Shown: positions 1 to 5,892 of the stretch, piece by piece
How positions within the stretch are numbered: position 1 is the first letter of the stretch
How the letters are laid out: every line of letters starts with the position of its first letter
Assembly: GCA_002774705.1 (NCBI GenBank)
Contig: PFCN01000018.1
Span: 25,221-32,675, forward strand
DNA length: 7,455 nucleotides
Reading direction: 5' to 3'
DNA from: Candidatus Niyogibacteria bacterium CG10_big_fil_rev_8_21_14_0_10_42_19
GTDB lineage: Bacteria; Patescibacteriota; Minisyncoccia; 1-14-0-10-42-19
Notes under the pieces: model-generated
Told to the model about the DNA's origin: nothing
The model's database searches: none
Seen by the model: only the letters and a program-made list of their open reading frames with translations
Position numbers and translations under genes: made by a program

Positions 1-19
1 GCTGGTCAATTCTTGCCCC

Positions 20-61
20 GCAGCTCCGCTGAAGGCGGATGGTATCAGAGCCGCTTTTTTT
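20..61 (+). terminator. Terminator-like hairpin with T-tract
   Basis: GC-A-GCTC at 20-26 can pair with GAGC-C-GC at 48-54 with one mismatch, and a run of seven T (55-61) follows. A small inner hairpin TCCGC/GCGGA (25-29 and 35-39) competes or stacks inside. This is the form of a Rho-independent terminator for a rightward transcript entering from outside the window. The stem is short and interrupted, and the segment could instead be part of a dispersed GC-rich repeat. Confidence 0.35.
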
Positions 62-102
62 CTTCGTCCATGGAGTCATTTTATCATTTAAGGCCTCGCC
101 CT

Positions 103-130
103 TGAATACGCCAGACGGGTGGCGTATTCA
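103..130. repeat. Hairpin repeat, copy A
   Basis: A perfect inverted repeat: TGAATACGCC (103-112), an 8-nt loop AGACGGGT (113-120), then GGCGTATTCA (121-130). Positions 102-128 are identical base for base to 5400-5426, so this is one of two copies in the window, both intergenic and in the same orientation. It directly abuts the 137-bp inverted-repeat element that starts at 131. There is no T-tract, so it does not look like an intrinsic terminator. Confidence 0.8.
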
Positions 131-267
131 CAACATCCTTACAAACTTACCTTGCCCGTCCGAAGCTTTCTTTGGCCTTCCGTAGCCTTGTGCGACCGCG
201 TGCCGCCATAGCTGGCTCCAGCGGTGGCGCAAGAAGGTAGTGTAGGAGGGAGTTTGTAAGGATGTTG
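131..267. repeat. 137-bp element with 17-bp terminal inverted repeats
   Basis: CAACATCCTTACAAACT at 131-147 is the exact reverse complement of 251-267. Just inside, TACCTT (148-153) pairs with AAGGTA (234-239). A further internal stem pairs 200-207 with 223-230 (eight pairs, two of them G-T) and encloses GCTGG/CCAGC (211-215 and 218-222). The whole can fold into a branched stem closed by the terminal repeat. The interior is GC-rich and has no credible ORF. I see no clear target-site duplication. It could be a MITE-like or REP-like dispersed element, or a structured noncoding RNA. The inverted repeats are certain; their meaning is not. Confidence 0.75.
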
Positions 268-345
268 TTTATAGTTATTTTATAAAAATTTTTGGATGTT
301 CGCCTTGTTATAACCTCCCGTCCTCCCGCTTGGAAGTCATTATTT

Positions 346-388
346 TACCCAAATGCCTAGCTAAAAAGCTCTGACGAAGCGTTTGGTA
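346..388. repeat. Imperfect inverted repeat downstream of rmuC
   Basis: TACCCAAATGC (346-356) is nearly complementary to GCGTTTGGTA (379-388), with one extra base and one G-T pair. Inside lies AGCT-AAAA-AGCT (359-370). It sits about 20 bp past the rmuC stop, where a transcript end could lie. On the minus strand it is followed by AAAATAATG rather than a U-tract, so it is not a standard intrinsic terminator. Confidence 0.35.
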
Positions 389-407
389 ATTAAGCAAATA
401 AAATTAA

Positions 408-1439
408 CTAATCCTCCAATTCTCCAACAATCGGCTTCTCAAGCGTAATTGGCTCTATCCCTCCGGCCTCTGCCCCGATACGAACCACGTCTTTGTCTAT
501 CTTTTTGAATTCTTTATACGCTTGATTGTACGAGCCGACAGCCACTCCCATATTTTTACCTAATTTCTGCATATAATCATCATACGAAAGAAGATGCTTG
601 GACAATTCTCCTACGCGCTGGCGTATCTCTTTTGCCGACTCCTCTATTTTCATTGCCTTCAACCCCTGCAATACCGCCTGAAGATACGCAAAAAAAGTGG
701 TCGGAGAGACGATGAATACTCTTTTTTGGCTAACGGCGTATGAAACTAATCCTCCGGTATCTACCTTTACCGCGCCAACCTGATTTACCAAAAGATCATA
801 ATAGATGGCCTCCGAAGGAATGAACATAAAAGCGAAATCCAGAGTTTGTTCCTGCGGTTTTATATATTTAGACGTCTCATCAATCCTCATTTTAAGATCG
901 TTCCTGAATTGTTTTTCTATTTTTTCGCGTTCCTGCGGATCCTTCTCAACCAAAAGACGGTTATAATTTTCCAAACTGAACTTTGAATCAATCGGGATTA
1001 TTTGATCCTTTAAAAAGATAACCGCGTCCACAATAGTCCCGTCCGAAAATTTATACTGCATTTGATAAGAGCCCGGAGGAAGAACATTCTTAAGGACGGT
1101 TTCAAGATAATATTCGCCCAACACTCCCCGCTGTTTTGGATTTTGAAGAACGTCCTGAAGACTGCGCAATTGTTCGGCAAAACCGGTCACCTGTTTGTTG
1201 GTCTCATCCAATTTGGTCAGCCGTTCGGTTACGTCCCTGATTATTTTGGAGGATTCCGAAAATTGATGCTCCGCCATCCTGCTTGAATGCGAAAGCTTCT
1301 CGTCAAGCTGGCGCGAAATATCCTGAAGATGCCCCTGAAGCATTACGAATGATTCCGATTTACGCGTCAAAAAATAGACCAACGCTCCCCCGCCGATGAT
1401 CCCAAAAGTAAAGATAACCAAAGTCAGAAAAATATTCAT
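408..1439 (-). CDS. rmuC: RmuC family protein
   Basis: A 343-residue protein of the RmuC family, implicated in bacteria in limiting recombination between inverted repeats and thought to carry a restriction-endonuclease-like fold. Residues 3-24 form one hydrophobic segment, so it is probably membrane-anchored at the N terminus. Residues about 30-100 are charged and helical, the usual RmuC coiled coil. The conserved domain spans about 104-300: RGVLGE (104-109), Asp138, PIDSKF (149-154) giving a PD-(D/E)xK-like Asp151/Lys153 pair, IPSEAIYYDLL (207-217) and SPTTFFAYL (245-253). The ATG at 1439 gives a full N-terminal anchor. The leader before it is almost pure A/T with no Shine-Dalgarno sequence. 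It begins 16 bp after the antiporter stop on the same strand, so cotranscription is likely. Family assignment is firm; the cellular role here is inferred. Confidence 0.93.
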   Translation of the reverse strand: MNIFLTLVIFTFGIIGGGALVYFLTRKSESFVMLQGHLQDISRQLDEKLSHSSRMAEHQFSESSKIIRDVTERLTKLDETNKQVTGFAEQLRSLQDVLQNPKQRGVLGEYYLETVLKNVLPPGSYQMQYKFSDGTIVDAVIFLKDQIIPIDSKFSLENYNRLLVEKDPQEREKIEKQFRNDLKMRIDETSKYIKPQEQTLDFAFMFIPSEAIYYDLLVNQVGAVKVDTGGLVSYAVSQKRVFIVSPTTFFAYLQAVLQGLKAMKIEESAKEIRQRVGELSKHLLSYDDYMQKLGKNMGVAVGSYNQAYKEFKKIDKDVVRIGAEAGGIEPITLEKPIVGELED

Positions 1440-1455
1440 AATAATAAAAATAAAT

Positions 1456-2439
1456 TTAAATTAAATTTTTAAATAAAGAGTCAATAACATCGGGTATAAG
1501 AAATTCGGTCATAACATATAAAATGTAAATTAATATAAAAATGACCGCCTTGCTTCTGGTTATCTCCTCCCCCCGATAGATCAATATATTGAACAAAATA
1601 AACGCGACGATAAAAGCAACGGTCACGAGGATCAATTCCTCCAGCGAGTCAACCCGAACGGGATTTATTATGGCGACAACCCCAATTATAAATGAAGCAT
1701 TAAATGCTATAGAGCCGAGGGCATTCCCGATCGCCATTGAATCATGCTGGCTTGAGACCGATCTTACCCCAAAAACGATCTCGGGAAGAGTCGTGCCGAT
1801 CGATACGAAAATAATACCAAATAAAAGACTGTCCAACAAAAATACCTCAAGCAGGGCCGTTCCCGACCAGACAAGGACGGCTGATGCCCCCACTAAAAGC
1901 AGCACCCCCAACAATAAAATCCATATATCGTGAATTGTTTTCTTGAGAAGGCCTATAAAAGGTATATTATTGTAAACTTTTGAAAAATATTCTTTCTCGC
2001 CCATTATCATCCACATGTAAGATATAAAACCCAAAAGAAGGATTACCCCGTCTCCGCGCGATATGATGCCGTCAAACCCCAAAAAAAACGGGAAAAGCGA
2101 TAAGAAAAATATATACCAAAAATTATGCCTCAATATCTTGGACTCTATTTTGATCCTCCCGACGATCAAAGTAGGGATCGCGATCACGAGCGTAATATTC
2201 AAAAGGTTCGCGCCCAAGATATTTCCCATCGACAAGGATGAAATATCTCCTACCGCGGAAGAAATACCCACGAATAATTCGGAGACGGATGTCGCGAAGC
2301 TCATTAAAATGAAAGCGATGGCGTACTCGGACATTCCGAAAAGCCGGGCAAATCCGGTAACGGAAGACACCAAAAGCGTGCTTGAGCGCGCAAGAACAAA
2401 AAAGGAAATTATAAAAATTATCAGTAAGACCGAAACCAT
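1456..2439 (-). CDS. Calcium/cation antiporter (CaCA family, NCX-like)
   Basis: A 327-residue, very hydrophobic protein with about ten membrane segments and the two inverted alpha repeats of the sodium/calcium exchanger superfamily. Alpha-1 is FATSVSE (48-54) followed by GNILGANLLN (72-81). Alpha-2 is SIGTTLPE (213-220) followed by GNALGSIAFN (238-247). Glu54 and Glu220 match the acidic pair that binds the cation in this family. Alpha-1 has Ser53 where Pro is usual, and the position after the second GN motif is Asn247, an Asp in some archaeal exchangers. The reading frame extends 18 codons further upstream, but I chose ATG 2439: it lies one base after the ATPase stop, and AAAGGAG (2449-2455) sits 9 nt ahead of it. 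The expected role is cation efflux or exchange across the cytoplasmic membrane, paired with the adjacent ATPase. Calcium versus another ion cannot be settled from sequence. Confidence 0.9.
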   Translation of the reverse strand: MVSVLLIIFIISFFVLARSSTLLVSSVTGFARLFGMSEYAIAFILMSFATSVSELFVGISSAVGDISSLSMGNILGANLLNITLVIAIPTLIVGRIKIESKILRHNFWYIFFLSLFPFFLGFDGIISRGDGVILLLGFISYMWMIMGEKEYFSKVYNNIPFIGLLKKTIHDIWILLLGVLLLVGASAVLVWSGTALLEVFLLDSLLFGIIFVSIGTTLPEIVFGVRSVSSQHDSMAIGNALGSIAFNASFIIGVVAIINPVRVDSLEELILVTVAFIVAFILFNILIYRGEEITRSKAVIFILIYILYVMTEFLIPDVIDSLFKNLI

Positions 2440-2440
2440 A

Positions 2441-5113
2441 TTATGCCTCTCCTTTGACGATAAAGTACCATTTCGCAATTTCAATAAACACAAAATTTAT
2501 AATTCCAAGACCGACTATTATTAAGGCATCCTCAAGCGACGGCGTTACCGTCTGCAAAAGCGCCTGCAAAAACGGCAGAACCAGCGCCCCGACAAGGAAC
2601 AATAAACTTAAAAAGAAAGCCGCTATTAAATATAAATTTGAAAAAAGATTGATCTTCCAAATCGGCTTTCTCAAGCTCTTGAGAGAAAAAACAAAGAACA
2701 AAGCATCTATCGAAAGACCGGCGAAAAGTATGGTTCTGGCGTGTTCTATTGGATAGTCATAACTCAAAAGCAAAAGGTACAAACCGAACAATAATAAGCT
2801 CGTTATTATTCCGATGCCGAAAATAATAAAATGCATTTCTTTATTTATAATCTTTGTCGGAGAAAGTTGAGAGCCGTGCCTCGCCATTATATCGTCTTCT
2901 TTCGGCTCAAAAGCAAGCGCAAAATTCATAAACCCCTCCTCAACAATATTCGCCCATAAAATTTGGACCGGTAAAACCGGCAACGGGAGGCCCGCAAGAA
3001 TAGCTCCTCCTATTAATATCACCTCGCTAAAACCCGCGGAAAGCACAAAAGTAACCACCTTTCTTAAATTATCAAGAATCACTCTTCCTCCCTCTATCGC
3101 CGAAACTATCACGCTAAAACTATCTTCAAGCAAAATAAGGTCGGAGGCTTCTTTGGCTACGTCAGTTCCCGATCCTACCGCTATTCCTATGTCCGCTTTT
3201 TTTAGGGCCGGCGCGTCATTTACCCCGTCTCCGGTCATGGCGACTATTTCATTATTTAAATGCAAAGCTTCCACCAATCCCATTTTTTGGTGAGGTAGAA
3301 CTCTCGCAAAAACCTGATGGTTCTTAAGTATCTCCCTTATCTCCTCTACGTTCATTTTCTCAAGCTCCTCTCCGGTGATGGCGCGTTCGGTATATTTTAA
3401 TCCTATCTCGCGGGCAACCGCCAACGCGGTATTCGCGTGGTCACCCGTAACCAGAATAGGATACAATCCGGCGCTCATAGCTTGCGCCATTGCTCCCGGG
3501 ACGTCCTTTCTTACCGGATCATGAAAACCTATGAGCCCGGTAAAAACCAGTCCGCTCAAAATATCTTTAAAATCTTTACGCGGGAGCTCATCAATATCAA
3601 CGTCTTTGTAGGCCGTCGCTACCACTCTCATCCCCAGGCCCGTGCTTGATTCATAAACACTCAAAGCCGATTTCGCGTCAACCAAAGGAATGATCTCGCC
3701 GTCGTCATAAATATAACTTGAAGAAGAAAAAATCAATTCGGGCGCGCCCGTTATATAAACGCGATTTTTATTTTCGGGAGTTTTGTTTAAAGAAGCGGCA
3801 AAACGCCTTTGGGATTCAAATGTCATAAAATCAAGGCGTGGCTCTTCTTTTAAAAGATCTTCGGGGTCAAGTCCCGATCCTATCCCGGCTTTAAGAAGAG
3901 CTTTATCGGTGGGACGCCCGCGAATGACTTTTTTTGTTTGGTCGTCCTTATCATTTTCAACGAACGCGGCCGAAGTGAATATTCCGGTTTTCAGCACCAT
4001 CTTTTGGGCCTGACTTGGATCATCGAGATTCCCGATTGTTTTTATATTTTCACCTCCGCCCTTGATATCACGCGCCCCAACGGCGCCGGCGATATCCATC
4101 TCGCCAAGCGTAAGAGTCCCTGTCTTGTCGGTTAAGATAACGGTGGTTGATCCGAGCGTTTCGGCTTTGACTAATCTTTTCACAAGTCCTCCTTTCTGTA
4201 ATATCCTCGACATGCTTATAGCAAGAACAACGGTAACCGCAACCGGAAGACCCTCCGGGATTGCCGCGACCGCGATGGCAACAGATATTTTAAACATTTC
4301 CACAACACCATCACCCTTCAAAACACCGGCCGTAAAAATAACGGAGATTATTACCAATATCACCGAACTTATTATTTTAGCTAATTTTTGAGCTCCTATT
4401 TGAAAAGGGGTGAATTCTTTTTCTTCTTCGGATAAAAGCGAAGCTATTTCTCCAAATTGAGTTTTTTTGCCAGTGCTTACGACAACGCCTTTTGCCCAGC
4501 CGTCTTCAACCAACGTTCCCATCCAAGCCATATTATTTTGTTCGGTAATGCGCGCCTTTTCTCCTGACGATTCAATATTTTTCTTTCTGGGCATCCACTC
4601 CCCCGTTAATACCGCCTCGTTTACCTCCAAACCTTTTATTTCAAGAAGACGCATATCCGCCGGAACCTGATCGCCCGATTCGAGCACAACAATATCCCCC
4701 GGAATAAGGGTGGTTATTTCTACTTTAAATTTTTTGCCGTCACTAATTAATACGGCGTGTTTTTTGATCGATTTTTTTAAGTGCTCAAAAGCTTTTGAGG
4801 CTTTACCCTCCTGGTACATTCCAATGAACGTATTGATGCCGACGGCCGTAAAGATCACGATAGTGTCGGCCATCTCGTTCAATAAATAAGTGATTACTCC
4901 GGCAATGATCAGAATAAAAACAAGGGGACTTTTTACTTGCTCCCATAAAAGGCGGAAGAATCTAAAACTTTGTTTGGCTTCAAGCTGATTTGGGCCAAAC
5001 TTTTTAAGACGTTCGGCGCGCTCATCCGAAGACAGCCCTTTTTCGGGGTCGGTTTTGAGGGCCTTTATTACGTTAGATAATTGTTCGGCATGCCAGAGTA
5101 TGTTTGTTTCCAT
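2441..5113 (-). CDS. Cation-transporting P-type ATPase (P2-like)
   Basis: An 890-residue P-type ATPase, the usual length for P2 pumps, expected in the cytoplasmic membrane with about ten transmembrane segments. In order: N-terminal cation-ATPase domain (about 5-65); TM1-2 (66-99); actuator domain with TGE (170-172); TM3-4 with PEGLP (286-290); phosphorylation motif DKTGTLT (329-335), Asp329 being the phosphorylated residue; nucleotide-binding domain with FESQRR (432-437) and TGAPE (455-459); TGD (556-558); hinge GDGVNDAP (628-635); TM5-10 (686-885). Oddities: TGEW where TGES is usual, TGAPE where the family has KGAPE, and a membrane cation site differing from SERCA (Gly694, Glu725, Glu726). 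Calcium, another divalent ion or sodium are possible substrates. An upstream TTG at 5149 would add 12 residues, but it overlaps the promoter -35, so ATG 5113 is preferred. Confidence 0.95.
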   Translation of the reverse strand: METNILWHAEQLSNVIKALKTDPEKGLSSDERAERLKKFGPNQLEAKQSFRFFRLLWEQVKSPLVFILIIAGVITYLLNEMADTIVIFTAVGINTFIGMYQEGKASKAFEHLKKSIKKHAVLISDGKKFKVEITTLIPGDIVVLESGDQVPADMRLLEIKGLEVNEAVLTGEWMPRKKNIESSGEKARITEQNNMAWMGTLVEDGWAKGVVVSTGKKTQFGEIASLLSEEEKEFTPFQIGAQKLAKIISSVILVIISVIFTAGVLKGDGVVEMFKISVAIAVAAIPEGLPVAVTVVLAISMSRILQKGGLVKRLVKAETLGSTTVILTDKTGTLTLGEMDIAGAVGARDIKGGGENIKTIGNLDDPSQAQKMVLKTGIFTSAAFVENDKDDQTKKVIRGRPTDKALLKAGIGSGLDPEDLLKEEPRLDFMTFESQRRFAASLNKTPENKNRVYITGAPELIFSSSSYIYDDGEIIPLVDAKSALSVYESSTGLGMRVVATAYKDVDIDELPRKDFKDILSGLVFTGLIGFHDPVRKDVPGAMAQAMSAGLYPILVTGDHANTALAVAREIGLKYTERAITGEELEKMNVEEIREILKNHQVFARVLPHQKMGLVEALHLNNEIVAMTGDGVNDAPALKKADIGIAVGSGTDVAKEASDLILLEDSFSVIVSAIEGGRVILDNLRKVVTFVLSAGFSEVILIGGAILAGLPLPVLPVQILWANIVEEGFMNFALAFEPKEDDIMARHGSQLSPTKIINKEMHFIIFGIGIITSLLLFGLYLLLLSYDYPIEHARTILFAGLSIDALFFVFSLKSLRKPIWKINLFSNLYLIAAFFLSLLFLVGALVLPFLQALLQTVTPSLEDALIIVGLGIINFVFIEIAKWYFIVKGEA
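2446..2455 (-). promoter_or_regulatory. Shine-Dalgarno of the antiporter gene, inside the ATPase gene
   Basis: On the minus strand this reads AAAGGAGAGG, a strong Shine-Dalgarno sequence 6 to 9 nt before ATG 2439. It lies within the last codons of the ATPase gene. The junction reads TAATATG, with one base between stop and start. This decides the antiporter start and implies reinitiation or coupled translation. Confidence 0.8.
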
Positions 5114-5149
5114 TTTTTTATTATACAATATAAGACCCAATACTCTCAA
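5114..5149 (-). promoter_or_regulatory. Strong sigma-70-type promoter of the ATPase gene, probably leaderless
   Basis: On the minus strand, TTGAGA (5144-5149) is followed after 18 bp by a perfect TATAAT (5120-5125), then six A (5114-5119), then the ATG at 5113-5111. With normal spacing, transcription would start at or within a base or two of the A of ATG, giving a message with essentially no 5' leader. There is no Shine-Dalgarno sequence. It probably drives the ATPase, antiporter and perhaps rmuC. The motif match is direct; the start point is inferred. Confidence 0.75.
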
Positions 5150-5195
5150 ATAAAGGCGCGACTAACGGCTTATTAAAAAATTCTTAAAATAAAAA

Positions 5196-5275
5196 TCCCG
5201 CGGACTTAGCCTGCTCCACCTAAGTAGCTTCGGCTGCAAAGGCCGGACGTCCATGGTGTCCCGCGAAGGAGGATA
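5196..5275. repeat. GC-rich palindromic module
   Basis: This block is markedly GC-richer than its flanks. It contains ACTTAG (5204-5209) pairing with CTAAGT (5220-5225), AGC-TTCG-GCT (5226-5235 region), the 8-bp palindrome GGACGTCC (about 5245-5252), and TCCCGCG near both ends as a direct repeat. The 9-mer CGTCCATGG (5248-5256) recurs at 65-73. It lies upstream of the ATPase promoter, so it is not part of that message's leader. It is probably a dispersed intergenic repeat; function unknown. Confidence 0.45.
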
Positions 5276-5279
5276 AAAT

Positions 5280-5316
5280 AAATCCTTGAATAAATTCAAG
5301 GATTTATTCAAGGATT
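5280..5316. repeat. Inverted repeat followed by a direct repeat of one arm
   Basis: AAATCCTTGAA (5280-5290), a 4-nt loop TAAA, then its exact reverse complement TTCAAGGATTT (5295-5305). The right arm is then repeated in direct order as ATTCAAGGATT (5306-5316). The first two arms make an 11-bp perfect hairpin, and the third arm could compete for the left arm. It could be a local duplication of a hairpin arm or a pair of overlapping protein-binding sites. There is no T-tract long enough to call a terminator. Confidence 0.7.
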
Positions 5317-5399
5317 CCGTTTCAAACCATTCCACCATTCGCGCGCCTGTCTGCCTACGGCGGAAATTAGACTAGAGAGGTGGGGAAATTGAAATTTTG

Positions 5400-5426
5400 T
5401 TGAATACGCCAGACGGGTGGCGTATT
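5400..5426. repeat. Hairpin repeat, copy B
   Basis: Identical over 27 bp to 102-128. The stem here is AATACGCC (5403-5410) with GGCGTATT (5419-5426), 8 bp, because the outer bases that extend the stem in copy A have changed. The loop AGACGGGT is unchanged. It lies in the divergent intergenic gap, in the same orientation as copy A. Confidence 0.8.
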
Positions 5427-5574
5427 GGCGAACTTACCCGACCAAAGCGGGATATTAGACAAGTCCTTAATTTCTCTTTATTTCGAGACATTTTCGCCAA
5501 AACCCAACAACAACCCCTCATATATATTTACTGTTATTCTGCCAAATGTTTTTGCTTCATTTCTTTAATGAGGG

Positions 5575-5593
5575 TGGTATTATACAATATAAT
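5575..5593 (+). promoter_or_regulatory. Promoter region of the small gene-def-fmt block
   Basis: Two overlapping -10 candidates lie here: an extended -10 TGG-TATTAT (5575-5583) and a perfect TATAAT (5588-5593). Either would give a 5' leader under about 20 nt before ATG 5608. No good -35 is visible; TTAATG (5565-5570) lies 17 bp before the second -10. The core is palindromic, ATTATA-CAA-TATAAT (5579-5593), so it offers a TATAAT on both strands. The segment 5578-5592 is identical to 5119-5133 at the ATPase promoter. Confidence 0.55.
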
Positions 5594-5607
5594 TAAGAAG
5601 CGTTTAT

Positions 5608-5877
5608 ATGCCTGAATTTAAATACAATCCCGACCCGAAGGCGTCCAAAAAACTCCATTCGCGCGAGCACGTGCTTGCCGATGACCTGTCAAAAATGATG
5701 GGAGAGCCGAAACGCTTCAGCGCGTATCTCGGCATATCCATAAGATATCCGGAAGAAATTTTAAGAAGGATAGCGTCGGAGGTCCTTGAATCCTATAAAA
5801 GAGATCACGCGGGCAAAATAAACTGCGGGAAGCTTTTTTTCTATAAAGTGGGCCAGCTTAGGAAAGACAAAAAATAA
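5608..5877 (+). CDS. Small conserved-looking protein of unknown function
   Basis: An 89-residue soluble, basic protein with no signal peptide or membrane segment. The central part (about 17-62) reads as two or three amphipathic helices: HSREHVLADDLS (17-28), GEPKRFSAYLGI (32-43) and YPEEILRRIASEVLES (47-62). The tail (75-89) is aromatic then lysine-rich. The N terminus has a Pro/Tyr/Asn-rich stretch followed by lysines. It resembles short proteins I associate with Parcubacteria-type genomes, but I cannot name a domain or function. There is no clear Shine-Dalgarno sequence; the ATG follows the promoter by about 15 bp. It is the first gene ahead of def (15-bp gap) and is probably cotranscribed with it. 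Codon and base use match its neighbours, which supports a real gene. Confidence 0.8.
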   Translation: MPEFKYNPDPKASKKLHSREHVLADDLSKMMGEPKRFSAYLGISIRYPEEILRRIASEVLESYKRDHAGKINCGKLFFYKVGQLRKDKK

Positions 5878-5892
5878 AATATTTCAAAAACA

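Larger units (their letters stand above)
1..407. other. Intergenic region rich in palindromes, no supported gene
   Basis: I find no convincing gene here. In order, the stretch holds a terminator-like hairpin with a T-tract (20-61), a perfect 10-bp-stem hairpin (103-130), a 137-bp element with 17-bp terminal inverted repeats (131-267), an AT-rich spacer with the 8-bp palindrome GTTATAAC (307-314), a tandem CCTCCCG repeat (314-320 and 322-328), and an imperfect inverted repeat (346-388) just past the rmuC stop. The GC-rich modules stand out from the AT-rich flanks. Two short open frames at the left edge are discussed as rejected. Confidence 0.7.
5114..5607. other. Divergent intergenic region with palindromic modules, no supported gene
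   Basis: A 494-bp gap between two divergent gene blocks. It holds the ATPase promoter (5114-5149), a GC-rich module (5196-5275) with a hairpin at 5204-5225, an inverted plus direct repeat (5280-5316), a GC-rich palindromic stretch CGCC/GGCG (5344-5347 and 5359-5362 region), hairpin repeat copy B (5400-5426), a small CCCG/CGGG hairpin (5437-5451), an unremarkable AT-rich stretch (about 5460-5550), and the promoter region of the rightward genes (5575-5593). I see no tRNA or protein-coding gene. Confidence 0.65.

Noticed and set aside
1..88. Open frames at the left edge: a rightward frame to TGA near 103-105 and a leftward frame from an ATG near 88 running off the window.
   Set aside because: Both cross the GC-rich terminator-like and palindromic sequence, give low-complexity or unfamiliar peptides with no recognisable domain, and are too short to test. 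They fit chance openness in a repeat module.
2440..2493. An 18-residue N-terminal extension of the antiporter into the ATPase gene.
   Set aside because: A strong Shine-Dalgarno sequence points to ATG 2439, and the extension is polar and not part of the family's first membrane segment.
5114..5149. A 12-residue N-terminal extension of the ATPase from TTG 5149.
   Set aside because: This segment is occupied by the promoter, and the shorter form already has the full N-terminal domain.
5196..5275. tRNA-like look on the minus strand, with a D-arm-like GCT/AGC segment.
   Set aside because: There is no T-arm, no consistent acceptor stem and no plausible anticodon arm, so a tRNA gene is not supported.
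5265..5372. A perfect AAGGAGG at 5265-5271 region followed by a TTG-started frame of about 29 codons.
   Set aside because: The spacing to TTG is about 14 nt, the frame runs through the inverted repeat and GC-rich module, and the peptide has no recognisable features.
5397..5615. A rightward frame of about 72 codons across the promoter region.
   Set aside because: It covers hairpin copy B and the promoter, has an odd composition, and overlaps the start of the better-supported small gene.
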